DNA of 64,000 nucleotides from Paragyromitra xinjiangensis (lineage: Eukaryota; Ascomycota; Pezizomycetes; Pezizales; Discinaceae). A program made the position numbers and the translations under genes. Within the stretch, counting starts at the first letter, position 1; each line of letters opens with the position of its first letter. A model generated the notes under the pieces. That model made no database searches. It was not told the origin of the DNA and saw only the letters and a list, made by a program, of their open reading frames with translations. Positions 11,642-24,800 of the stretch are shown piece after piece. The stretch spans positions 744,001-808,000 of the forward strand of contig JBCAMK010000009.1 of the NCBI GenBank assembly GCA_038503065.1, read 5' to 3'.

Positions 11642-12623
11642 ATGGCAGCTATACATTACCCACACGCCAAACTCATCCTAACGAAGACCGAACCAGACGT
11701 ATATCCTTGCTTGTATTTCACCCAAGGCTTTTGTAAATATGGGATATCGTGTTGGTACTCTCACGCTGCCATACAAGGTTCCAATTGCGGTCCGGGTTTT
11801 GCGGAAACCGAGAATATGGTCGCGTCCGCCCCCTACAAACACCAGAGGCAGACCCCTATCAAAACCAGATTCAGTGTGGCTGAAGCGAAGGGCACCCAAC
11901 CCATAGAAACAAGCAGCAACCAAGACATCGCCGAATTCAACGACATCGTACTAGCAGAAACACAGAGAAGGGCTTGGTTGAAGAATGCGGCAACTAAACT
12001 CGAAAGAGCCATGCGCAGGAAGCAGGAAGCTCCTAGGAGACTAGTAGGACGAGCTAGAAAGCGGGAGATTGTGAGGAAGGCTCTGGCTAAAGAAGGGAAG
12101 CCTACTCGTGGCTCCGATGTTAGGGTTGAGATCGAAAGATGGGAGGATATTCTTAAGCTCCATCCGTTGAAAGATTTCCGTGGTGTGCGGGGCCGTAAGG
12201 CTCGAGGTGTGATATCCAATGGAACTGCTGAAAGGGGACATCATGTTCTAGAGCCAGAGAGGGGTACCCAAATACCGGCGAATCCCTCGAATGGGAGGCC
12301 GGTAAGATACAGCCCAGTACTCCTTCTCCGACACGGAGGGATAGTATGTATATCTTGTTTTTTCCCTCTGTGTTATAGTTACTAAGGTTTGGTTGGCTAT
12401 ACAGGTAGGCTCCACGGCTCCACAGCCCGATTCTGAGGATGTAGATATGGCAACTGTAGTGAAGCCGGAGCCCGCGGGCGAAGGCGGTGTGATGATCAAG
12501 CAAGAAGAGCTTGAAGGGAGGGGGGTGGAGGAGAAAGGGAGGGCATTGATCAAAAGGGAACTTGTTGAAGAGGAAGGTATAGTGATTAAGCGTGAGAGGC
12601 GAGTTAGAAAACGAGTTCTCTAG
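11642..12623 (+). CDS. CCCH zinc-finger protein with C-terminal sumoylation-motif repeats
   Basis: Two exons, 11642-12343 and 12405-12623, give 306 residues; a second in-phase donor (GTAAGA at 12,302) would shorten the protein to 292, so both isoforms are possible. One zinc finger, C23-x7-C31-x5-C37-x3-H41 (CLYFTQGFCKYGISCWYSH), matches the CCCH class that usually binds RNA. The middle is highly basic and helical (ERAMRRKQEAPRRLVGRARK). The tail carries four psi-K-x-E sites, VKPE, IKQE, IKRE and IKRE, at lysines near 254, 266, 284 and 296. The start was chosen at an ATG in good context (AAAAATGG); an upstream in-frame ATG at 11,585 would add 19 residues. No orthologue name can be given; a role in RNA metabolism or chromatin is inference from the finger only. 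Confidence 0.75.
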
Positions 12624-13533
12624 AAAAGTCGAGTCTTCGGTACATCTAGCAGCGATAGGTAGCATTTAACACCGGTTTGAAGTATTTCGAGACAATAGTG
12701 ATGGGGCTGGATCTTGATATCCCTAGATAGATTTAAATGAATTTTGTTCCCTGTGGCCTCAGTTGACCACACAGGGTGATGTGGCGTGAGTGGTATCGGT
12801 GCAATGCAGTAGTTGGTGGTACGGGAGGGAGGTAACTGATGTAGAAGGGAAAGAAGATAGGCGGGAGAGAAGGAGATGATGAGCAGGAGAGGGGTTTATA
12901 TCCATCCCAGCTCTAAGGTGCTCAAGCCGAGCTAGCTTTCTGTAATGATCACGAGTTCACGGGTACAGTTGATTGGCTTTCTGTGGGTACGCCATTGTTT
13001 GAATGAAGCGGGGGGATCCAAAACCATCATAAATTCTTTGCCTTTTAAAATATTTACAATAGATAATGGTACCCGGGACGGGACTGTGGGCTTGCTTGGC
13101 CTTGCTCCCATACTCATTTCCGGAAATCGCTCTGGATGCGATTTCTTGCTCAAGAATAAAGCACCAAAAGCACCAGTATCTTCAAGCCCGCTAAGCAGAG
13201 AAATGTAAGGTGGGGTTCTTATGTTCCTGCATCTCTCGAGGTGCCCCTGGGCGCGCTAGTGTCTTGGCAAGGGGTTTCGCGATTCAATCTGATTTTGCTT
13301 GACCCTAACCCCAGCACTTACAGACGCGACCGAGTTCGCGTGTCCTCATAGGAAATATCGAAAGTCTACGACAAAGAACTACTTTTCCTTCACTTATCAC
13401 CAAAAAATCTCACACGAGACCTCACGATTGGCTTACACTAATATAAACACCTTCCCAATCACCTTTGACTTACCACCGCTCATTTCTTACCAAGTTATAT
13501 CTTCTAGCGGGACCTCGTGTTCCCCTCTTCACA
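12624..13533 (+). other. Intergenic region, POL2 promoter
   Basis: End of the CCCH gene and the promoter of POL2. Contains a cluster of CGCG-core boxes (13,275-13,341) and a TATAAA at 13,442-13,447 about 90 bases before the start codon. No gene supported. Confidence 0.55.
13275..13341 (+). promoter_or_regulatory. MBF/SBF-like cell-cycle boxes upstream of POL2
   Basis: Three CGCG-core motifs in 67 bases: TTTCGCG (13,275-13,281, the reverse of CGCGAAA), ACGCGA (13,324-13,329) and TTCGCGT (13,335-13,341, the reverse of ACGCGAA). They lie 190-260 bases before the POL2 start codon. MBF/SBF boxes of this type drive G1/S expression of replication genes in yeasts; use here is inference. Confidence 0.5.
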
Positions 13534-16500
13534 ATGGCTTCCCGACGTGGCAGCACGCACTACCGAACTCGTGGCGGTCCCCGCGATGGTTCTAGTCGGG
13601 GTGGCAGCAACTTCAGCTCCGGAGGAAGATTTAGGAAGACAAAGACAATTGCGGCGAGTTCATTGCTAGCTACCGATGGGACGAGCTCGGGGGAGGAAAA
13701 GTTTGAATCCGTAAGACTAGCGAACGAGATTGATGAAAAAATGGGCTTTCCGAGATTTGATTCCGGGCCTAGGAAGGTCGGGTGGTTGATTAATATGCAT
13801 TCTGTGAGTTTTGGTCGACTTCATGGAGGGTTCGGGGGAGAAGGCCGGAGGTGCGGGGGCTAATTGGAAACATGGGACAGACGATTGTTGAAGATGAGCA
13901 AGTTGTGGGAGGGAAAGCAGGGGTGGATTATTATTTTCTGGATGATTTCGGAGGCTCGTTCAAGACTACGGTCATGTACGAGCCATATTTTTTAATTGCA
14001 GCAAAAGTGGGTAGGCCCAATACTCGGAAATGATAAGCAAGACGGAGGCGCTGACAACTTTCTGCATGCGGTAGCTCGGGTTCGAAGGCGAGGTAGAAGA
14101 ATGGCTGCGGCGGAAGTTCGAGGGCATCATCAAAAAGACCACACGATTAGCAAAGGAGGATTTGCAAATGCCAAACCACCTTCTAGGCTACCGGCGAACC
14201 TTCATCAAGCTAGAATTCGACAACGTCTCCGAACTACTGAACGTCCGGAAAGTCCTTATGCCCTTAGCGGAGAAAAACAAAAAGAATGTCAACGCAATGG
14301 ATGCCTACGCCGAGGTCGTCAGGTAGGGGTTTTCTCTCTCCTTATTACCGCACAGCCTACTGACAATTACACAAGCGCGAGCGCCGGCTTCGATTTCCTC
14401 GACGGTAACGCTGACCGTAAACCTACAGCCCAGGTAGACGCAAGCGAGTACATAGTTGATATCCGAGAATTCGACGTCCCCTATCACATCCGGGTGGCCA
14501 TAGACAAAAACATCCGCATTGGTCGTTGGTACAATGTTGATGCTAAACACGGCGTGATCTCATTATCCCTAATTGAGGACCGTCTAAAACGTGCAGAGCC
14601 CGTAGTCATGGCCTACGATATCGAGACCACCAAGCTCCCGCTCAAATTTCCCGACGCCGTGATCGACCAGATTATGATGATCTCGTATATGATCGAAGGC
14701 CAAGGCTTCTTGATCACCAATCGCGAGATCGTCTCACAGGACATTGAAGACTTTGAGTACACACCACGGCCGGAATACGAGGGGCTGTTTATCATCTTTA
14801 ATGAACCTGATGAGAAAGCTGTTATTGAGCGGTTTTTTGAGCATATCAAGGAGGCGAAACCAACAGTTATGGTCACGTATAACGGTGACTTTTTCGATTG
14901 GCCCTTTGTAGAAGCAAGGGCGAGTCTGTTGGGGATTGATATGTACCAAGAGATTGGGTTCAGAAAGAATAGCGAGGATGTCTATCAGAGCGCGTATTGT
15001 GCACATATGGACGCATTTAGTTGGGTCAAGAGAGATTCATATTTGCCGCAAGGGAGTCAGGGTTTGAAGGCTGTAACGACAGTAAAGTTGGGGTATGATC
15101 CGGATGAACTGGATCCGGAGCTTATGACGAGGTTTGTGAAGACCCTAGCCGTTTCCTGATTACTTCGTTCCCTTTCACCCCTTGAATACAGGGCTGGGTT
15201 TAGGCTGATGGTGGAATTGTAGGTATGCGATAGAGAAACCGCAGACATTAGCTGAATACTCGGTTTCCGATGCTGTGGCAACATATTATCTTTACATGAA
15301 ATACGTCCATCCGTTTATTTTCTCATTGTGTACTATCATTCCGTTAGGACCGGATGATGTTTTGCGGAAGGGTACGGGAACTTTGTGTGAGATGTTGTTG
15401 ATGGTGAACTACCCAGTACGTAGAAACATAAAATATCACTCGCTTACATTGCTGGTGACAAATAGGTACAAGCATACATTAAAGACATCGTATTACCCAA
15501 CAAACACAAACAAACAGAGGAAGCATTTTATGAAGGTCATTTGCTGGAGTCAGAGACATACGTGGGTGGTCACGTTGAGAGTATTGAGTGTGGTGTGTTT
15601 CGAAGTGATTTGCCGGTGAACTTTGTGATTGATACGAAAGCTATCGACGATGTAAGCCGAAACCCCTCCCTAGAGTTGCTATATATTCGTCTAATAAAGA
15701 AAATAGCTAGTAAGAGATTTAGATGCAGCCTTGCGGTTCAGCATTATAGTAGAAGGGAGGAAGAAATTGGAGGATGTTACAAATTATGAAGAAGTTGGAA
15801 CTCCCTCCTTTCCTGTCCCCCGCGCTTGTGTTAGATGTATAAACTTATGCAGATAACAGGTCAAAGAGCAAATAAAAGCCAAACTCCTACAACTAAAAGA
15901 GGTCCCCATCCGGAATGAGCGGCCCTCGATTTACCATCTCGACGTAGCTTCTATGTACCCCAACATCATGACCACGAATCGTCTGCAACCTGACTCGATG
16001 ATCTCCGAATCTAACTGTGCCGCCTGTGACTTCAACCGCCCTGGTAAAACCTGCGATCGACGATTACCGTGGGCTTGGAGAGGTGAATACCTCCCCGCAA
16101 AGCGGGATGAGTACAATATGATCAAGCGCGCGCTTGAGAACGAACGCTTCCCACCGAAATATCCAAGCCAGCCGCAGAGAACCTGGGATGATTTACCTAG
16201 CGAGGAACAGGCAGGTAGTATCAAAAAACGATTGCAGGAATACTCGAAGAAGATCTATCATAAGATTCACGAGAGTAAGACGATTGAGAAGGAGGCAATC
16301 ATTTGTCAGAGAGAGAATCCATTCTATGTCGATACAGTGAAAGACTTCCGTGACCGTCGTTACGACTTCAAGGGGCAGCAGAAAGTCTGGAAACGGAAGA
16401 CGGATGATCTTGTCTCTTCCGGCGCAACAGCCGGCGAAATCGACGAGGCGAAAAAGATGACTATTCTCTTCGACTCGCTGCAACTTGCGCATAAGGTTAT

Positions 16501-19500
16501 TCTCAATTCGTTTTACGGATATGTCATGAGAAAAGGATCGCGATGGTATTCGATGGAGATGGCAGGGGTTACGTGTCTTACGGGTGCTCATATCATTCAG
16601 ATGGCGAAAGAGCTTGTGGAGCGAATCGGGAGACCGCTCGAGCTGGATACGGATGGTATTTGGTGTATTCTCCCGGCGACCTTCCCGGAGAACTTTGCGT
16701 TTACTTTGGGTGGGGGGAAAAAGTTACCGATTTCATACCCATGTGTCATGTTGAATCATTTGGTTCATGCGAAATTCACGAATCATCAGTATCAGAACTT
16801 AGTGGATTCTAAAACGTTCAGATACGAGACGCATAGCGAGAATTCTATTTTCTTTGAAGTAGACGGGCCTTATAGGGCGATGATCTTGCCGACATCAAAA
16901 GAAGAGGATAAGAACTTGAAGAAGCGGTATGCCGTGTTTAATCATGACGGAAGCTTAGCCGAGTTGAAGGGATTCGAGGTTAAGCGTCGTGGCGAATTGA
17001 AGCTCATCAAGATCTTTCAGTCACAGATATTCAAGTTCTTCCTGGAGGGTACAACACTAGCAGAGTGTTACGAATCGGTAGCAAAGACCGCGAATAGATG
17101 GTTAGATGTACTACATCAGCATGGAACCACATTAGCAGACGAGGAACTCATCGACCTTATTTGCGAGAACAGGAGTATGTCAAAGACACTTGCCGAGTAT
17201 GGTTCGCAGAAATCGACTAGTATCACCACAGCGAAAAGGCTGGCGGAGTTCCTGGGAGAGCAGATGGTGAAAGATAAGGGTCTCAATTGCAAATATATCA
17301 TCTGTTCGAAACCGAGGGATGCACCAGTTACGGAACGTGCAGTTCCGGTGGCGATTTTCTCTGCCGAGCTGAGTGTAAAGCGTCATTTCTTGAGGAAATG
17401 GCTGAAAGAAGAACCGAATGATATGGATCCACGAGCTCTGGTCGATTGGAATTACTACCTCGAGCGCCTGGGTTCCGTCATTCAGAAACTTATCACCATA
17501 CCAGCAGCACTGCAGAAAGTTCGGAATCCGGTGCCGAGGGTTGCGCATCCTGAGTGGTTACAGAGGAGAATTAATATCAAGGATGATCGATTTAAGCAAA
17601 AAAAGATGACGGATATGTTCGTGAAAAGCACTAGACCCATGCTGGACGTTACCAATACCTTGGAAACTACACGCATAAGTGATATGGAGGACTTCGGTAG
17701 CACTCCAGTCACAAGGCCTATGATCGGGACTGCCAAAAGAATCCAAAAAAGAAAGTTTCCCGAGAGCCCGGATACCGTTAATAACGATCCCTTCGCTAGC
17801 CTTCCTACTACAATGCCATCGATAACAGAAGACTATGGGGGCTGGATACAGTATCAGAAGAAGAAGTGGAAGCTACAAAAACATGCGCGTGACAGGCGAA
17901 GACAGCTATTCGGCGATAGGAGCGGCCTGCAAAGTGATGGGATCGGAAATTACTTTAGGAATAAAACAGAAATGATGCTCTCCAGTACCTGGGAAATACT
18001 CCAACTTCGAACAACAGATATGCCGGGAGAGGTCCGCGCTTTAGTGTTGGTCGATAAAAGGATTATTAATCTAAAGATAAAGGTACCGCGACAGGTTTTC
18101 ATCAATTTCAAGAGTGATGAGTTACCTCAGGTCGTGATTGAGGGATGCTCCGTGGAGAGAGTCGGCCACACCCTACCAAATGGACATCCGTCAGCTCATC
18201 TCTTCAAGTTGGTTGTGTCCGAAGATGTCTTTATCAAGGAAGCGAAGGCCTTTTCGGCTATTTTCAGCCATCCCAGCGTGGAAGGCGTATACGAAACACA
18301 AGTTCCACTAGATATTCGAGTTATGCTGGAATTGGGCAGTACCTGTACCTTTGACGAGAGTCAAAGGGGCGTTCTTGGGAAAGGCTTGGACCAGGGGTTT
18401 GACCTGTCGAATCTAAAAGCAAAAGTCGGCGCAACCCCCTACCTGCATGAGAGTCCGCTAGAATATCTATTCTTGTATCACGTGGTCGCTGGAGACCGAC
18501 AGATTTTTGGCCTATTCTCAACAGCCAGAGATGAAGCGCAAGTACTGGTTTATAATACCACACGGGAAGCACAAGGCTTACCGAATATGGACAAGATATA
18601 TGCTGAGCAGTTCAGCCGAAGACTGAAAGAGCAGGACGGAAATTGGAAAACGTCAATCGACTACCAAGAGACGCTCCATTTCAACACAACATACGTCAAC
18701 ACGAAGAAGAAGTTACAGAAAGAATTGACTGATTTCATCAAGAAAATTCGATCAGAAGAATCAAAAGCAACAGCTCTTGTCATACAGTCTCCTCAGAGAC
18801 GGATACTAGTAGACACTGTGCCGATTTTGAGCGATTTTCCCATTCTTCCTTTACGTTCAGACGCTTCCGATAGTAATCTACCACCCTTGGGCTGGCAAAC
18901 TTTCGTGGCAAAAAGAATCGTTACCCATTACCTAGCCTTAGGATCCTGGATCTCACATCTTATGGAGCTGGCTCGTTATGGAGATATCCCGGTTTGCAAC
19001 CTTGAGAAAGACGATCCCAGTTATCTGATTGATATTGCCTATGCCCGGCGATTACAGAAGAACAACGTTGTGCTTTGGTGGTCTCCTTCGCCGAAACCAG
19101 ACCATGGCGGATATGAGAAGGATGATATCGTAGGATCTTTCGAAACGGTAGAGATGCCAGCCATCAACAACCCTGGATCTTACTCTTCGGTTTGTATCGA
19201 GATTGACGTCCGAAACTTGGCTATCAATACTATCCTCACTTCTTCCTTGATAAATGAGCTTGAAGGAAGCGATTCCATATCACTGAATCCAGCAGCACCT
19301 ACAGATGACAATCCGAGTGATGGAACAAATGTTATATTTGCCGATAATGCCTTCGCGACAGCTGGTGTGACGGTACTACGAGAGATGGTCAAAGCATGGT
19401 GGGCCGAAGCTTGCAAGGGAAATAATATGGCGGATATCATGGTGCAGCATTTGATGCGATGGGTTGAGAATCCGGATTCTCTCCTTTATGATCGAGCATT

Positions 19501-20710
19501 GCATTACTATGTGCAAACCATGTCAAAGAAAGCATTCTTGCAACTCCTAACGGATTTCCGCCGAGTTGGATCGAACGTCATATTTGCCAACGCGAATAAA
19601 CTCCTTGTTCAAACTACGAAGGCCGATGTCGGCAACGCCTACGCCTACAGCCAATATATTCTAAAGGCCATTCGGGCGAAGCCGCTGTTCCACTTTCTTG
19701 ACCTAGAGATCAAGGAGTATTGGGATTATCTCGTATGGTATGATGAAGTTAATCATGGTGGTATGGCATGCCAGGAGGTTATTGAAGCCGAGAAACAACC
19801 GCTAAATACGATCATGCATTGGCAATTTGCCAAGTTCTTACCTGAAGCCCTTCAGGTTGTTTTCAAAGACTCTGTCGTCAGGTTTGTGGAGATTATGCAC
19901 AACCAAAAACATCTGGAACCCTCAGGGTCCAACCCTTCAACACCGAGACCTACGCAGATATTCTTCAAGGTTTCAGAGGATGAGAATAGCGACAAGATAG
20001 TGTTAGGGAAGGATTTTACAAAGCCCTTGCGAAAACAAGTTGGTCAACTCATCCGAAGACAACAAGAGACGATGTTACACCCGGAACCCGACACGGATTT
20101 CGAATTCCCGTCTTTACCTGGCGCGTACAAGCCTCTGAAAAACCCAGTCTTACAATTAGTTCGATCTCTTACCGCAGTATTAGGCCTTGCAAAGGAGATC
20201 AATCTTGAGGCACGTGTGCTAAGAAAGGAGTTGCTCGGGATGTTTGATGTCAAAGAATTCAGCAAAGATGGTATCTTCGAGAACCCTAGCGAGTCGCTAA
20301 AGTTTTCTCAAGTCATTTGCCACAACTGCACAATGGCCAGAGATATGGACCTCTGTAAAGACGAAGACCTTATGCCAGAGTCGACAGGGGAGGGGGGCCA
20401 GGTGCGGGAGAAAGCATGGAAGTGCCTCTTTTGCGGGAGCGAGTTCGACAGGCTAGCGTTCGAGGAAAAGATGATCGGGCAGCTACAACAGATTGTCACA
20501 GCTTACAATACCCAAGACATCAAGTGTGGGAAATGCAAGCAACTCAAAGTCAACGATTTTCTAGAGCACTGCTCATGTTCTGGGGCTTGGGTTCTGACGA
20601 TGGAGAGGGAGCCACTGATAAAGCGGTTGAATGTGTATAAAAGTGTTGCGGATTTCTATTCTTTTAGAATGTTGTTGGACGTGGTTGAGGATATTATCGG
20701 TGGTATTTGA
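13534..20710 (+). CDS. POL2: DNA polymerase epsilon catalytic subunit A
   Basis: Leading-strand replicative polymerase with proofreading exonuclease. Eight exons: 13534-13803, 13881-14006, 14075-14322, 14376-15131, 15223-15403, 15466-15651, 15707-15793, 15860-20710; all phases agree and give 2234 residues (yeast Pol2 2222). Exonuclease: ExoI YDIETTK with D296 and E298, Exo[12 protein letters not shown]. Polymerase: motif [10 protein letters not shown] with D646, motif [21 protein letters not shown], and the epsilon-specific motif C LDTDGIWC with D881 and D883. A PIP-like box, QKKMTDMF, is near 1200. The inactive second B-family half follows, and the C-terminus has both cysteine pairs sets: CHNC...CLFC (CysA) and CGKC...CSC (CysB, which binds Dpb2 and can hold an Fe-S cluster). 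The donor after LLM was picked to restore the conserved MLLMVQAY; the last intron has a weak GTTGGA donor. Nothing suggests inactivation. Confidence 0.97.
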
Positions 20711-21809
20711 GGTATTGAAGGATATAATCAGTAATCTTTTTGTTTCATGGAAATATTTTCAAACGAAAATATATGTATACGTGTGTGGGGGGAAACGGTG
20801 GGTGGTGGCATATCGGGCATGGCGTTTGTGTTTTATCTCTTATATTTTCGATCCACCTCATTGGGAGGATTTCTTTCTATTCTTTTCTCTTTCGTTTTAA
20901 TTATTCACACTTTTTCAGCACGACTTTACGATATTATATGTAGCTATGAGTAGACATAGATTGGAACACCTCTTAGTTTATCAGATGCCAAACAAATAGA
21001 CTTGGACCGCCATGAGAGTATCCTAGCCATAAAGATCGTTGGTGAGTGAGTAACTTCAAATTGGAATAGTTGACCGCACCCCCGGAAATAGAATAGACAA
21101 AACGAATGCAGTTCACCAAGCTGAAGTAACTTTGCAGTAGAGAGTTTCTAGAGGCGAGTAGTGAGTGGACAAGGTTAGAGCAATTGCAGGAGTATTCTCA
21201 AGTGCTCATTAAATACCAAATACCATTACAACGACGGGTCAACCTCTTTCGTAAAAACCGAGCCACTATAATCTATACGGGATGAAAGAAAACGCTGTCA
21301 CTAAGACTCAAAAACCCAAGTACAACGGTATGTGCATTCGTAGAATATACTCAGAACACTAAAACCAGGAAGGGAAAGCCCCAGCTAGATTAACACGAGA
21401 AAAGGCCCACATTAAAGACGAAAGGAAATTATTCATAAAAAAGGAAACAAAGGCGCTTCTCTTTCCTTCCCCTAATAGACGGAAAGGACGAGAATACAAA
21501 CGAAAGGATAGTAAAAAAATATAATAAGGAAAGAAAAGCCACGCAGGTAATATATCATCCCTCTATTCCGCGCCCCCACCACAAAGTTTTACCCCAATCG
21601 TCCATAGGAGTCGAGTATCACAACATTACAATTCCTCCCATCATACTACCAACAGAAGCGGCAAATTTCGAGGTTATCTCGTTTAAACACAGCCACCAAC
21701 CGTTTGTATAGAGAATAGAAGAAAACGAAGGAAAGCCCCGAACGTAGTGTACCAAGAATGAAAAAAAAAGAAGTCCGACTTTTCCTACCCAAATTGCGCT
21801 AACAGGAAT
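20711..21809. other. Convergent 3' region between POL2 and FKS1
   Basis: 1.1 kb holding both transcript ends. The FKS1 side is A-rich on the plus strand (T-rich in the FKS1 transcript sense), consistent with a long 3' UTR. No gene or repeat recognised. Confidence 0.5.
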
Positions 21810-24800
21810 CTAGAACAAGAACTTGAATTTGGCATTGGCATTTTGATTCTGCGAAGCACCGGCCTTAAGCTCCTTAGCACCATCGTCAACTTCCAATGGA
21901 TTGGCATCCCAGTAAAAGGTATCTGTGTTGTTGTAGTAATTATCTGGTGGCTGCATCAAACCCAAGCTAGGCATAATATTCACACTCTTGGTCATGTTGA
22001 TAAGGACACTCTCTGAAAGTAAAAAATACGTTAGAAAACATCCAGTAATGAAAGTGGGGGAGATACGTACTAGCAATGACTGGTCCAGCGATGAGAGCCA
22101 AGAAAACAACAAACATGACGAAGTAGAGCACGGAAAATCGGATAACTCTCTTTCTGCGTAGCTTAGACTGCTTTGACGAATAGATTGGAGGACGGATTTG
22201 ACGGGAGGGTCGTAGCCAGAACAACATTGTCGAATGCGCCACATCAATGTAGGGCGTGCAAATGAAAGGCAGTTGGAGGAACAACAACACATGACCAAGG
22301 ATGAAATCTGCCGAGAACATTCCAAGCTCGGTAATCTTACAGAGCAACTCACGGCCAGGCTGGGTAATAGCATGGAGTCCTAAATATCATTAGCCAAGAA
22401 ACCGAAAGATACATTGTCTAAATAAGAACTTACCAAGACCATACCACTTTCCGCTCCAGAAAGCCAAGTTGCTCTGGTCAGATTTAAATTCTCTGGTAAG
22501 AGCCAGACAGATAATGAGTTTGTAGAACCACCTCTGGATGGCAATGACAACGATCATTCCCAAGCAAGACTTAGCGAAACTGAACCCTTCAAGGAACATC
22601 ATGACCTCGAAGAAAGCGAACAACATAATAACAGCAATGGCATGTGCAATAGCAGCGAGAACTGCACCAAACTTCTTGCAGCACATGCCAAAAACAGGTC
22701 CCATACAACAAGCCATACCGAAAAGACCAGCCAGGACACCAGCATTGACCGCGACAGGAGCAAATGCGACAACCCCAACACGAATCAAAGAACCAGTAGG
22801 CTTTGGTTCAGGCAGGCCTTTATTCGAAGGATTATCGGACCTGACACCAGTCTGCGCATTGATGAATAGGTACGGAATAAGGGTGATTGCAACCAGAACA
22901 AGCGGGCCAACAAACTCGTTGAAGAAAATGTTGGTAAACTTGGATCGAGGGATATCACCAGACAGCTTTTCAGAAGGATCGCCGAGCAGTTTGCGCTTAT
23001 AACCAGTGATACGTGTTCTTGAGAGACGGCAGAAAGCAATCCAGGACTGGTGATTGGCACGGGAATTTCCACGAGAAAGCCATCTGAGGTAGTCGCGATA
23101 ATCGATAAAGAAGTCATCCCAAGCAAGTTGATGAGGGTTGAACAAGAAGGGAGAAATGCAAAGAGCTAGCAGTGACACCCAGAAGTAAAGCAGTTCAACT
23201 CGCCACATTGTGATGGTAGCAAAGAGGAGCATCAACAAAGACCTTGCACCAAGGTAGATGGATGGACCAGCGAATCGAGAATACAAGACACCAAATGGAA
23301 TACGAGCCGTTGCGAAACCACGACCGGTACCAATATACCTAGCACCCCCAAACGCAAGATCTTGTAGAAGGGAGTTGGCGTAAATCTGACACACAAAGAC
23401 TTCGAAGAACGGCGAGAAAGAGGAGAAATGTTTCGCAAGACGAGTTGCCGCACGCCAGAAACCACGTTCGGTAAGCTCTTGAAGCACCAAGGGAACGAAG
23501 GCAATGAGGAGAACGATGAAGATAGACAGAATACAGCGGTCAACCCAGTCCAGAATTGGTTGCAAGTTCCTGCAACCGGTAGGAAGCAGTGGGTCAGTGA
23601 TTGGCTTATCCTTGTTGTAATCGCAGACGACAACCTGGTTCTTGAGAGCGCCGAGATTAAGCATGACGAGCATGAAAAGTTGCACCGAAAGGATAATGAA
23701 CAAATTGTTGATATGGAAACCAGGATGGGCGTAGAAAAAGGATAAGAAGCGATCAATAGGAAGTTGGGTGCCAAGATAGTAGTACTCTCGAGAAAGCATC
23801 TGTTCTCCCATACCGGTTCCAATCTTGGTTGTGAAGTTCAGAATAGAGCCAAATCCCAAATCACGACCCTTACCACATTGATAATATTCGCAATGCTTGA
23901 TACGTCCTCCTCGTAGTAGAGCTGTCATACCGATGTAAATATCCTCGTTGAGATGCAATCCTTTTTGAGCTTTCGAAACACCGCCACGAGTAGTCATGAA
24001 GACAGCGTTCAGGAAATCTGGATGACCATAATGCAGCTTGCCACCAATTTGAGCAAGCGTACGAGCGAAGAGAGTACCAAAAGTCTGTTCCTTTCCGGCA
24101 GCGACGTCACCTAAGATGCCAATATTTTCAGAGAAAATGTATTCACGAGCACCAAGGATGGCAACAGGGTCAAAAGTGGATGGAGGTAAGCCTGGGGTAT
24201 AGGGTGAAACGTTGTCGACAGTCATTTCCTCAAATTCAGCAAGGACGCTGCGAATCTTCAAACATTCCTCAAGGTAGTTGTCCTGATTGGCGTCAACGAG
24301 CTGGATATATTCACCACGGAAAAAGATGACGGCGTGATTCTGGTTGTCTGATTTGCCGTCGCCAAGAATTGGGTTGCCAGAAAGTAAAACACGGAATTTT
24401 GGACGACGAAGGCCGTTCTCCATAATTTCACAATGACCGTCGATGATTGCCGAGTACAAACGGGGTTCTGCTCCTTCTTCAAGTGGTGGTTCCTCGTCAA
24501 GATAAGCGATTTGCAGGTCCGGATACGCACGCAACAAGAATTCGGTGTTTTCCATCTCCTCTTTCTTGAACTTTGCATAACGTTGCATAGAAACAACAAT
24601 CTTGAATTTACGACGCGCCATACGTTCAAGTTCCCGTTCGAGCTTATCGGTGTTTCCGCCAAACATCTGAACAACTTCGGGGTTTTCGACACGGTAAAGA
24701 AGCTTAATCGCACGGCTGTAGTTCATGAAACCAGAAATAGTACGGTACAGAGTCTGATGGCGAAGAGACGCCCAGATACGGGTACGAAGGGTGTACTCAG

